A stretch of 64,000 nt of DNA from Diadema setosum (taxonomy: Eukaryota > Echinodermata > Echinoidea > Diadematoida > Diadematidae), in contig CM067075.1 of assembly GCA_033980235.1 (NCBI GenBank), forward strand, positions 31,037,385 through 31,101,384. The letters are read 5' to 3'. Below are positions 44,516 to 56,369 of the stretch, in pieces (position 1 is the first letter of the stretch; each line of letters starts with the position of its first letter). The position numbers and the translations under genes are program-made. Below the pieces are notes generated by a model that was given only the letters and a program-made list of their open reading frames with translations, had not been told where the DNA came from and did no database searches.

Positions 44516-45890
44516 ATTTCATTCAATGTAGAAACATCACTCGTGGATGTGTGTGTATATTATGTACTGGAGATTAAAGAATTACAACAGCCGTTCTTGG
44601 CATGAAAGGAAGATCAATTATGATAATCTGCATATATTTTGGGGGCTTTTTCTGTGGAAAAATGTGGGAGTTTATGATTTTGATGGATTATCTCCATAAC
44701 TAAACAAATACATCATACATACCTCTAATCAGCTTTTCGACAAATTCAGTATGTTGTACGCGATTTTTAATATGTTACAGCGCTGGAAAAGTGCACTGTA
44801 TATAATGCAAGGAACTTGTACTATTTCTTGAGTTTCATCATAGTTCTGTGAATGCTTAAACGATTCTCTTTCATGTTGCTCCAAGATTATTTATTTAAAC
44901 ACTGAAAAAACCTGTATTATACATTCGTGAAAAGTGCCTTTGTGTTTGTACACTTTATATATGAGACATTGTTTGGAAGCAAAACGTTCAGAAATGTTAT
45001 TCGTTTTCTTTTTCTGCATTCCTGTGCTTAATTCCTCAGAACATGAGGGACAGTTTTATTGAGTTTGAGCTTTCATGTCAAGACTAAGTAATGATAATTG
45101 AAATGTTTTCATGTGTGCATTTCGTCAGCTGTGTTTAATACGCCAGCTCCAAGTGCCGCTGTGTACAATTGTTGTGTTTTCCCTGTCTTTTTGTTTGTTT
45201 TGGGGTGAATTAAAAATGAAAGGTAACTGATATTCTCGGTTTGTGTATGTGTGTTTTGATGTACAGCATTATGCCGATGAATGTGTGTATTAAGATAAAA
45301 TATAATACAGCGTGACGAGACACATTTTTACATGCTTTACAGCACGAGTTCGTTGGCAGCAGCAAGTTGTACCCGCATAGGTTGTAGGCAGGCACGTTAT
45401 TATCATTACGTATAGTCCTTTGGAGGGGACTTAACCCAGTTGGTCCAGCCGGAAGCTTGCCCATAAGCTCCTAAGTGTTTCCTTAATAACCCACGTAAAA
45501 TAATACAAACGAAGCGCAAACACAAATATTATCACACATTTACAGTTCGAACGATGCATGATAAGGATGCAGTAACATGTGATGAATTGACCTAGGGAGG
45601 CGTCATAAGTGAACCCTGTATCATAAGTGCTGAAGTTGTCACGAAAGGTACGCAAAATTCATAGTTGACAAGGTCGCACGTCATAAGCATTCCAAATTCG
45701 AATTCAGAGTGTCTGCATGTTGCTTGATTAAATAAAATAAACGAGCAAACAATGAAAACAAACTGTATTTCATCTTGGAAGAGGTTAATCTCATGGACAA
45801 ATCTCTTTTAGAAGCGAATTTCTTTAATTCACATTGAGAGTTTGATTTTTACCTTCGTGACTTTCACCTGCTGTTTTCTGCAGACCTCCT
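44516..45890. other. no gene recognised
   Basis: AT-rich flanking DNA. No repeat boundary or exon that I can support. Confidence 0.4.
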
Positions 45891-45894
45891 CAGA

Positions 45895-46195
45895 CTGGCG
45901 ATGACTCGTGTAGATGGGTTGTTGCAGTGTACTTTGGAGATAATTTGTATTATACCACCACAAGTTCTTCCAAATTTTTGAGAGAGAATCTCTCCGAAAG
46001 GTTAACAAAAGAACTATACGTGGAGGAAAACCCAGTCTTCTGTGGAGAAGGCAAGGGAGAAGGAATGTACCCGCACCAAAGCGGAAGACAGCAGTCGAAC
46101 CTGGATACAGCGTTTGATCGATAACCATTGGCGCCAGGCCAAGGATCAAGTCGATTTGTTTGGTTCGCAACTGAAGAACTGGGTCATCAACATCT
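45895..46195 (-). CDS. possible exon of unknown function
   Basis: On the minus strand an acceptor-like tttttatctccag precedes about 100 open codons reading DVDDPVLQLRTKQIDLILGL, then APMVIDQTLYPGSTAVFR and LPCLLHRRLGF, ending near gaggag|gtctgc. The plus strand also has an acceptor-like ctgttttctgcag at 45884 and 79 open codons (CRWVVAVYFGDNLYY and onward) to a stop at 46122. I recognise no domain on either strand and cannot choose between them with confidence. The long frame in AT-rich DNA is the only reason to list it. Confidence 0.2.
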
Positions 46196-46204
46196 GGAGA
46201 TAAA

Positions 46205-46810
46205 AACATTTCTTTTCCATACGAAAATGTAAATAGTGAGTTGATAATGTCATTTCTTCACAACTTGCATATTCAGTTTTTGCACATCTGGAAATGTTAG
46301 TGCAGTATTTCGTTAAAATGCTATTATGCCCAAGTCACAATGACTAAATATCAAACTGATCATTACTTTGAAGTTATTCGGGCACGAATAATATAACATT
46401 TAACATTTTTGTAGCAGAAAATTTGAACTTTCTTCAAATGTTCGATCAAGATCTGTTTTACAAAGGTTAGCGAAGTCTAAAGTTTCATAACTTTCTAACA
46501 ACTCAAGAAAAGAAATTCAGTTCAAGATACGTTACGATCATGTTAGTATGTGACATTTACAGTGACAGGGCAATAGACAAGAGGAGACTTTAGAAAAAGA
46601 CAGATGATGTCTTGGCCAGCTGTAGCTACGTGTCGTAAATTTGCCCGAATTACAACATGTAATTACATCATATGAAACAGCTTTTCAATCCTGTGTTATC
46701 ATCAACCCTAACCACCGATCCCCCACCCCTCACCCTGCCTACGTAAAACTCATCCCTGTCCACACATAGTCACACGCATACACACACACACACTCACAAA
46801 TACACACATT

Positions 46811-46843
<33 letters not shown>

Positions 46844-47117
46844 GCACACACACTCATACACGCCAAAACACACACATGCACAAAAGCACATCACATGAAA
46901 AATCTCGTGTTCTCCTGCCCCATTCCGTCCGCGCTCCTGACTTTAGAGAGAGAGAAAAAAAAAATCAGTTCATATCTAAGCATTATAAGTCTCCCTGATC
47001 TAGAGTCGAATAAGCGAAACTCTCATAAGCAAATTACGCCTGAGCAACACGCTAAGATAACAAACACGGCAAACAGAACTCGAGTATGCTACACATACAA
47101 TACATGAGGTACGTGTA
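46205..47117. other. no gene; microsatellites at 46770-46860
   Basis: Contains CA-rich stretches, a run of C followed by (CT)n (46809-46842) and more CA repeats. Otherwise unremarkable. Confidence 0.5.
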
Positions 47118-47179
47118 TAGTCTGGGTGCCAAAGCCACTTTTTTGGCCTAACCTTGTTTTACCGTCCACCCAATGTTTT

Positions 47180-48430
47180 TTGATGATTTTACCCTATTTC
47201 GAGGGTGCTGAATCTGAATCTGGATGATGCAACTCTTGCATCCTTGAGGGTTTTGAGATATTCAAGATGGCTGCCAAAATGGCCGCCCAAACCGGAAATT
47301 CCCATGTATTTCCTTCTAAATGGTGAGAAATTGAAAACAATTGACGGTTCTAAGCTGTTTCGAGGGTGCTGAATCTGAATCTGGATGATGCAACTCTTGC
47401 ATCCTTCAGGGTTTGGAGATATTCAAGATAGCCGCCAAAGTGGCCGCCGAAATGACCTCCAATTAAAACCAGAAATTCCCATGTATTTCCTTCTAAATGG
47501 TGAGAAATTGAAAACAATTCATGATTTTACCCTGTTTAGAGAGTGCTGAATCTGAATCTGGATGATGCAACAAATTCATCCTTGAGGATTTTGAGATATT
47601 CAAGATGGCTGCCAAAATGGCCGCCAAACCCGAAAATTTTCACACATTTCATTCTCAATGGTGAGAAATTGAAAACACCTGATGGTTTTACCCTATCTCG
47701 AGGGTGCTGAATCCAAAACTAGATGATGCAACTCTTGCATCCTTGAGAATTTTGAGATATTCGAGATGGCCGCCAAAACCGGAAATTCCCATGTATTTCC
47801 TTTTAAATGGTGAGAAATTGAAAACAATTGATGGCTTTACCCCATTTCGATGGTGCTGAATCCAAATCTGGATGATGCAAATCTTGCATCCTTGAGGGTT
47901 TTGAGATATTCAAGATGGCCGCCAAAGTGGCCGCTGATATTATAACAGCCAATTAAAACCAGAAATTCCGATGTATTTCTTTCTATATGGTGAGAATTTG
48001 AAAACAATGATGGTTTTACCCTGTTTGGAGGGTGCTGAATCCAAATCTGGATGATGCAACTCCTTCATCCTTAAATATTTTGAGATATTCTAGATGGCCG
48101 CCAAAATGGCCGCCAAACCCGGAAATTCTCACGTATTTTATTCTCAATGGTTCAAAATTGAGAACAATTGATGGTTCTATCCTATTCCGATTTCAAAATG
48201 GCCACCAAAACCGGAAATTTCCACGTATATCAATTTTAATGTTTTGCAATTGAGAACAATTTTATTGATGATTCTACCCTATTTCGATCGCTGTGCTGAA
48301 TGCGAATCTGGACGAAACCACCTTTGCATCATTGAGAGTTTGGAGATATTCGAAGATTGCCCAAAATGCTCGCCAGAATGGTGAGAAATTAATAACAATT
48401 GATGGTTTTACCCTATTTCAGGTTTTCGTC
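47180..48430 (+). repeat. left satellite array, about 7-8 units of ~160 bp
   Basis: Each unit holds ttttaccctatttcgagggt, gctgaatctgaatctggatg, atgcaactcttgcatccttg, agggttttgagatattcaag, atggccgccaaaatggccgc and tcccatgtatttccttctaa. Units vary by substitutions and the presence of one or two atggccgcc boxes. Copies become more diverged towards the interior. Confidence 0.85.
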
Positions 48431-48917
48431 AATGGCAAAATCTAAACCCAATCATACTCTGCTGATAAACGAAGGCATATTGTCCATCCCAGTTTGAACT
48501 TGCAGTACAGTGAAACCAGCTTTACCGGATATCTTGGAGTTTGTAAGATACACCTGTGCCAGGAATGAATCCTGCAAGACCACAGATGCTGTTGAATATA
48601 AATGAAAGATTACACTGTTTCATCTATTATCATGGATATGTTTTGAACACTAACAATCAGTGGACCAGACATACCCATCTCGATCATATTGTGACAGTGA
48701 TGTGGAGAAGTTTACTGAGATTCCCAATATTACCTGTTTTAATCCATGAACAAATTTAATCGTTTCATCCATGAACACTCACATTGGTTAATTGGTTTAT
48801 ATTGGTGGTCTTGATGACATTGTTGAAGACAAGAGTTGGAATTTTTTATAGTTCTGCTTCAAATTTTTCTTCAATATGATGTAATATTATATATTATGTA
48901 TATATATATATATATAT

Positions 48918-49602
48918 GTGACTCTGCACCTCAAAACAAACGAAAAGTCGCCAGACATGAATTTTTAGTTAAGACCATATTCTGAAAGAGCAGACCTTAA
49001 GCTTCAAAATGATGTATAACTCAAATAAAATGGACTCTCCTAACCTATCTAAATATTGGAAAGAAAGCACAAACTCAGGAAAAGTGTGAACTGAGAAAAG
49101 AGGCTCTGAAGTACAGTGTCTATTCAAGCGCTTAATCTTTACCAAACCGTGCTGGCTGTGCGATGAATGGGACAAAAAACAGGTCGTAAACCACCAGAGT
49201 AGCAATAATGAAGGGATTATCAGATTAAACTGAAATTAAGCATGCCTCATTAACACATTCTGTCCATAATTAATGCCAACTTTCAAAGCAGTAGCACTAT
49301 CTTTTCAAAAGTTATTAGAGTTGAAAGTGAAGAGTGTGGACAAGGTTTTTCAGAAATGAAAGAGGGATTCTAAAGACACACCTAATCACACTATTCTACC
49401 AAAAATGTTCCAGATAAACTGCTTAAAAAAGCACACTTTCCTGCCCGTTTTATGATATCAAAGTTTAGCATGATGTAAACGAAGACCCGCTCTTTCAGAA
49501 AATATGAAAAAGTCAAGTTCGGCTAGGTTGACCCATTTCACTTATTTTCAGTCCTCATGCAAAATCGGTGTGTGCGACTTTATGTTCGTTTTGAGGTGCA
49601 CG

Positions 49603-49606
<4 letters not shown>
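48918..49606. mobile_element. 689-bp MITE nested in a TA-repeat
   Basis: The left end gtgactctgcacctcaaaac then aaacgaaaagtcgc faces the right end, whose inverse reads gtgaccgtgcacctcaaaac and gaacataaagtcgc. Inner blocks accatattctgaaagagcag and ctctttcagaaaatat also face each other. TATATA runs lie on both sides, consistent with insertion at TA. Confidence 0.75.
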
Positions 49607-49635
<29 letters not shown>

Positions 49636-50569
49636 ACGGGGCGACAAACCTCGTATCTACAAAATGTCACATGTTCAGGAGAGAAAAACAAAAACAAAAA
49701 TCAAACAAACATGGCAGCCAAAGCACTATAACAAATGAGAGAACCTTTCCTATGACATGCCATGGTAGCTTCATTTTTGGGGTAAGACAGCTAAGGTTTT
49801 GACAGGACTTCATTAACTGATTATCTGTTTATTCAAAAAAGTCATTTTCACTAAAATTTCAGATACAGGGTCTTGTCGCCAAAGCGATGATATCATATAC
49901 ACACGAGGGGATGGAAAAATCACAGGTAACGCGCAGTAAAAAAAAAAAAAAACAAACAAACAAACAAAAACAAACAAACAAACAAACAGCAATATGTAAG
50001 GCAATAGCTGATAGTCAAGTACTTACGAATATCATAATCACGCAGAGTGCTTTGGAGATTACCCTTATATTGATATCTACTACAGTGGTGATGGATGCAA
50101 CCATTTCTAGTGACGTAATCAGAATATGCCACAAGTTTCATAAGAGTACGCGGCGAGACTCATAAGAATACAAGACAAATTTCCACACCAAATACCAGCA
50201 GGCCATAATTTAATGTTAATCTTATAGCCAAAAAGGATTAACTTCACATCAATCTGCGGAGCCCTTATTGGCTACTACAGGCATTACTTTAAAACAATTG
50301 CGCATAAAGAAATTTTCAGTCTTATCTTTGTGTTTTCTTTCCATTACGTGTTAAAGTTCTGTTTGAGACATATCGGAATATCTCAGTTTATTACAATACC
50401 ATTGTGACAGTCATTTTGGATGCCATTTTAATTGTTGGCTGATTTGACAAATTTGCTCATCCGAGTTGAATTATTGCTTTTAATCACTCGCTTCACGTTA
50501 TAGCACAATATTTCACAATTTTTAAAGAAAATATCAAGGAATTTCCGTTTATACAGGACATTTTGTAAA

Positions 50570-52420
50570 TATCTCAAAACCTTTAGCACCCTCGAAATTG
50601 GGTGAGACCATCAATTTATTTTCAATTTTTCACCATTTAGAAAAAATACTAACATTACAATTTCAATATCTGCCAATTATTTTGGCGGTCACCATGGACA
50701 TCTCAAAATCCTAAGAAACGCGAAAATGACAACAACAAAATGTCGAGGATGCTGAATTGGGTCTCAAAAATTTCAATATTGACAGTTATTTTGGCGGTTC
50801 AGTCTGTATCTTGGAATTCTCAAAAAAACAAACAAACAAACAAACAAAAAGAGTTGCATCAACCAGGATCGGATTCAGCACCCTCAAAATAGGGTAAAAC
50901 CACCAATTGTTTTCAATTTTACACCATTTAGAACGAATTAGCGGGCCTACATGGGAATTTCCGTTTATGACGGCTATTTGGGGGGCCATTTTGGCGGCCA
51001 TCTTTATCATCTCAAAACCATGAAGGATGCAAGAGCTGTATCCTGCACCTTCAAATTCAGCAAACTCAGCAATTCAGCAAAATAGGGTAAAACCATCAAT
51101 TTGTTTTCAATTTTACACCATTTAGAAGGAAAAAGGGGGTCTACATGTGAGTTTCCATTTTGGCGGTCATTTTGGTGGCCATCTTTATTATCTCAACACC
51201 CTTAAGGATACAAGCGCTTTATCAAGATTCTGATTCAGCACCCTTGAACTTGGGTAAAATCATCAATAATGTTTCAATTTCTCACCATTTAGAAGGAAAT
51301 ACAGGGGAATTTCCAGTTTTGGCGGCCATCTTGGCGGCCATCTTGAATATCTCAGAACCCTTAACGATGCAAGAGTTGCATCATCCTGATTCGGATTCAG
51401 CACCGTCGAAATAGCTTCGAACTATCAATTGTTTTCAATTATTCACCACTAAGAAGGAAATACATAGGAATTTCCGGTTTGGGCGGCCATTTTGCGGCTA
51501 ATTTGGCGGCCATCTTGAATATCTCAAAATCCTCAATGATGTAAGAGTTGCATCAGCCAGATTCGGATTCAGCATCCTCGAAAGAGCTTAGAACCATAAA
51601 TTGTTTTGAATTGCTCACCATTTAGAAGGAAATACATAGGAATTTCCGGGTAATTTGGCTGCCATTTTGGCAGCCATCTTGAATATCTCAATATCCTCAA
51701 GGATGCAAGAGTCGCATCAGCCAGATTCGGATTCAGCACCCTCGAAATAGCTTAGAACCGTCAATTGTTTTCAATTTCTCCCCATTTAGAAGGAAATACA
51801 GGAATATCCGATTTTGGCGGCCATTTTGGCGGCCATCTTGAATATCTCAAAATCCTCAAGGATGCAAGAGTTGCATCATCCAGATTTGGATTCAGCTCCC
51901 TCGAAATGGGGTAAAACCATGAATTGTTTTCAATTTCTCACTATATAGAAGGAAATACATGTAAATTTCCGGTCTGGGCGGCCATTTTGGCGGCCATCTT
52001 GAATATCTCAAAACCCTCAAGGATGCAAGAGTTGCATCATGCAGATTCGGATTCAGCACCCTCGAAATAGCTTAGAACCGTCAATTGTTTTCAATTTCTC
52101 CCCATTTAGAAGGAAATACAGGAATATCCGATTTTGGCGGCCATTTTGGCGGCCATCTTGAATATCTCAAAATCCTCAAGGATGCAAGAGTTGCATCATC
52201 CAGATTTGGATTCAGCTCCCTCGAAATGGGGTAAAACCATGAATTGTTTTCAATTTCTCACTATATAGAAGGAAATACATGTAAATTTCCGGTCTGGGCG
52301 GCCATTTTGGCGGCCATCTTGAATATCTCAAAACCCTCAAGGATGCAAGAGTTGCATCATGCAGATTCGGATTGAGCACCCCCGAAATAGGGTAAAACCA
52401 TCAAAAAACGTTGGGTGGAC
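50570..52420 (-). repeat. right satellite array, about 11 units of ~160 bp
   Basis: Same unit as the left array, in inverse orientation: ttggcggccattttggcggc, catcttgaatatctcaaaac, cctcaaggatgcaagagttg, catcatccagattcggattc and agcaccctcgaaatagggta. The outermost units are the most similar to one another, the inner ones most diverged, as in arrays that grow near the ends. Confidence 0.85.
51724..52363 (-). repeat. recent 320-bp dimer duplication within the right array
   Basis: Two consecutive 320-base blocks (51724-52043 and 52044-52363), each of two satellite units, read almost identically. Both share the rarer variants caggaatatccgattttggc, cagctccctcgaaatggggt and ctcactatatagaaggaaat. 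Confidence 0.8.
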
Positions 52421-52455
52421 GGTAAAACAAGGTTCAGCCTCTGGCACCCAGACTA

Positions 52456-53885
52456 GTATTATTAAAGGTAAATACGGAAATGAGACATAGCATAATTCAG
52501 GAAAAAGAAAAATCCAAAAATTAAATCACCATGAATTTATGCTTTCCCATTTCCGTAAATGCAAATACATCTTCCCTGTTTTTAAACGCGAGTTTTTTTT
52601 TTTTTTTCACAATAACGTTTACTAACTTTTCTATGGTTGGTAGATTAATTTCAGACCTATGTTTAAAAACAATATATTTCAGCAAAATTATCAAACTACT
52701 GACACATTTCGATCTTTCAGAATAACCCGAAATTCCTCAAAATATTTCCCTACAATTCATATTTCTTACTTTTTCTGACTCAAAAAAAAAACTCAATAAC
52801 AAATTTTCACATCTGTTTCACCTTGTCACAATTCAAAAATAGATGCATATATGTACGTTTATAGTTCCGATTTGCAAAAAAAGAATATAAATCGAATGAA
52901 AGAAAGATATTATTCATGGGGGGGGGGGAAGGTTCAGGTGCGAAGGAGACAAAGTGTAGAAACTCGCACCTGAAGAGCATAAATTGTCTGCTACAATATG
53001 AAAATTTAAAAGCTGTTCCTCCTTTCAAGCTACCCAATGCAATAACTTAAATTGAAACTCCCTGCATTTATTAATATGTGTTGAACTTCGCGGCCTAGAA
53101 AAATTTCTCGAAATTCTTTATCACTAAAATCCAATTACAATTATCCCTTATCTGAAAAATATATGAATTTTGTAAATTTCCGACAAAATATTGATAAATT
53201 TGTCTTGAACGTATACACTGGAAATCTATTTTCTGCCTGGAAATAATCAATTCTAAATCAAAAGTTGTTAAATCTACATACCGAAATCTTTTTTTTTGTT
53301 CACTTTCCCCCTATTTCATTCATATTACACCCATCTTTATCGAATCGTCTCCTTTCATATCAAAGTTTTTAAAATGTTCCACAAACTTCACTCTTCCATT
53401 TTCAAAAAAAAAAAAAAAACCGTTAACTGACAAATACCGAGATCTCGCAAATCCCTATAAAAAGTTTTCCCTCTCACAAATAATTTTTTTTTTGGATTTA
53501 TAACTTCTTATTCAAATTTTCTACAACTCTCTGTTTCCTGTCAAGCCTTAATAATTTCCAAATAAAATGGCGGAGCCTTCAATGTCAAAATAGACGACTC
53601 AAAATCACATATATAAACACAAAATATTTTAATATTCCTTCGAATGATCTAAAACAATAATCAAAATACAATTTCCATCCAGCATTCTTTTTCTCCATAC
53701 AACAGATGCTTTAACCACTTTATAGGTTGTGCTTTCACAAAAAACCTGAAATTTGTCAGTTTAACCTCCAAACTCATAATCCTGGTAGGTTATGTAACTC
53801 CTCTGTCTAACACCTGTCTTACACCTCTAACACCCCTTGTCTGTATCACACATACACTCACACACAGTTTTCCCGGTGTGTTTGT
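52456..53885. other. no gene recognised
   Basis: Very AT-rich DNA with several poly-A and poly-T tracts. No exon or repeat boundary seen. Confidence 0.4.
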
Positions 53886-53889
53886 TTGT

Positions 53890-54705
53890 TTGGTTGTTTT
53901 TTATTTCCGTCATAAACATACATAGAAATATAAAAGACAACATAAGGTACAAGGAAAATGATACATCATGCATGAAATGAAACATACATACACAGCAAAT
54001 GAATAGTGTGACACATCATCGATATACAAAAAGAATAGAATTTAGGATTTTAGAAAGAAAACGGCTGGATAGCCGATAATCAGCTGCACTTTTCTGGTGC
54101 CGCTGGTCTTCCATGGAGACCAGTTATAAAGAGATTTAGAAAAGAAAGAAAAAAGAGCAAAAGATTACATATTATAAAAATACAAAATGATAATAATCTC
54201 ATGAAATATTAATTTATAATGCAATATTATACAAAATCTAAATGAAAAATACGCTTTCTTGAAGAGTGCAAATGTATTTCTTGTGGATCAGAAAAAAAAT
54301 TATCTAGATACGTTTACACAGATGAGATTAAACCAATTCAGAAAGAGACCGTTTAAAATTCTTCAGTGACTTGCAGTCACGGACAGCATGCGGAAGGCTG
54401 TTATATAGTTTGGCTCCCCTGTAGAACAATGCACGTTTGCAAAAGATTGTCCGAGGTTTTGGAAGGCTGAGGCTACCGTGCCGAAATTGGTAGGGTTTTG
54501 GGGAATAGAATATATTTTCGTGTAAATAAGTAGGTGTAAATTATTCAAAATCTTAAAAAATCAGTACTCCGTTGTGAATTTTTTGACGGGATTTTAACGT
54601 TTCCCACTGTAATATATCATGCATTCACCTAACAGAAAAGTGTGATTTTGGATTAATCTTCAGAATAATTCTTTCTGCTCTATTTTGCAGTTTTTGCAGT
54701 TTTTG
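53890..54705 (-). mobile_element. LINE 3' fragment, decayed RT C-terminus with long 3' UTR
   Basis: On the minus strand one frame reads LQNRAERIILKINPKSHFSV, then after stops NIFYSPKPYQFRHGSLSLPK, FCKRALFYRGAKLYNSLPH and LKNFKRSLSELV before the stop at 54331. This is the thumb/C-terminal end of an L2/CR1-type RT, where QNRA-x-R-I and RG-x-K-x-WNSLP-type motifs are usual. At least three in-frame stops show decay. The 3' UTR runs about 430 bases and ends in an (AAAC)n tail (53878-53900). The start has three copies of a 9-base unit, tgcaaaaac. Confidence 0.75.
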
Positions 54706-56350
54706 CAGTTTTCGCAGTGTGACCGAATGTAAGCTGACGCAAGACGATTATTACGTAATATATATCATAAAGAGAAAACTCAACCACAGGCACATTCAAA
54801 AACCGTATCTTCATAATTATAATCTTTCCTTCAACAGCAAAATAAATACTGTCACAACACTTTTAGGTCTTGTTTTGTTTTTTTCTCACAAGCTCGTGAA
54901 TGAACTCCAATGTATAATCATTTCGAAGCCTATCGGTTTTTCGTTCGAATTCTCTGCGACGCTAACTGGAATAACATCACTAATGAACAAACATGATGTA
55001 CATACTGCAATTACTAACATGTCAAGGAGAGGAGTAGATGTATTCGAGAGAAGTGTAATATTCATGAGCAAGCACGTCCTTAGACGCGAAAACTTCCGGC
55101 GGTACCCATTACAGGAAACTCGCAATATTGAGGGCTCATGTTTAAAACTTTAATTTCCGCTACCGGACTAAAATCGCCAGAAGTAAGCCATTCCCTTTTT
55201 TTTTTTACTTTTGTTTAAACGAAAATAGACAGCATCAAAGAGTATGGGGAATTGCGTCCGCGGTTGTTGAGGAAAATTCTGTACCTTCAATAAGTAGAAT
55301 TTCACAATAATTTCGCATTTGGCTGTAGAGATCAGAGATTTGCTAACTCGTAAAATGAAAACAGTTTCTATAACAGGGTCACAGCCTGTGTTTGAAAGGA
55401 CGCGAGTTGAGAGCAGGAGATGGTGAACAACTTCGACCGAAGAAACAGGCTGGACGCTTTTGAACTAGCACTCGACATACACTTTACACGCCGTAAATCT
55501 CAGTTCATTACGAAATACATTGTACACTGTACTTGAAAACCGGCTGATAAGAATAACAAACTATTCAATTTTAATTCCGACCATGTGTTACATAGGTTAC
55601 AGTAATCAAATGTCGTATCATAATATAGGCTAACCAACAAATTATGGCAATGAAAATATATTCAAGACAATTACAAAAAAAAAAATAATGTGTACACCGA
55701 AACACAACAGATAATGAGTGAGTGTTACCGACCCCGCGTTGTCCGACAGTGGTTGCTAACGACAGACGGTATTATTCAACACTTTATGCCATATCTGGTC
55801 ATAAGAAGGACCCCTCCCCCGTGGCTAAAATGGACCATGATTATCATCCATACTATCTGCAACAGGTTATAATCATATACATACAATGGAAAAAAGCAAC
55901 ACAGCAATATCATATACACAATATAAAATAAAGTTTTAATGTGTTCATGCCGTAAATAACTTGTCTGCAGACATGGCAGACAGCCGTAAGTAATCCCTCA
56001 TGCTCTGTATGTCGCTGAAGTTTTGTAATTTGACACCTTATCATTTGAAATAAAATAACCTTTTTAGTATCATTATTATCATCGTTAATACCGTGTGACA
56101 TTTCTTTAACGTATGTGAAGTGCGCGGTATGTGTAATTCGAAAGGTAGGCCTATATTCTGAAAGTTTATAAGGGGCAACTGCCCCTCCTGCTTCCTGATG
56201 GCTGTCCGTCGTCCCGTGAATAGTACTTGTGTACTAGTGGTATCATAAGTAGTGATATTACACGATGCAACCTATCCGAATTTGCCCGATCCGATTTGGT
56301 GAATCGCCGTTAGAAGGAATTTAAAAGTGGTATGCTTCCATTGGGGGTCT
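54706..56350. other. no gene recognised
   Basis: Holds the longest non-LINE open frame of the window on the plus strand (54719-55153, 144 codons), which has no recognisable domain and biased AT-rich codons. I do not support it as a gene. No repeat boundary seen. Confidence 0.4.
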
Positions 56351-56369
56351 GGCGGTGAAACCTCAACCA

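Larger units (their letters stand above)
47120..52453. mobile_element. 5.3 kb element with inverted satellite arrays as ends, TA duplication
   Basis: The left end gtctgggtgcca continues to ccttgttttaccgtccaccc then aatgttttttgatg. The right end is its inverse (catcaaaaaacg, ttgggtggacggtaaaacaa, tggcacccagac). TA stands outside both ends (47118-47119 and 52454-52455). From each end inward runs an array of a unit of about 160 bases, in opposite orientation on the two sides, so long stretches of the element can pair. No coding region was recognised in the interior (48440-50560). A second MITE is nested at 48918-49606. Confidence 0.8.

Noticed and set aside
54719..55153. 144-codon open frame on the plus strand
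   Set aside because: Low-complexity AT-rich codons, no domain, no homologue I recognise and no splice or promoter context. It adjoins a decayed LINE.
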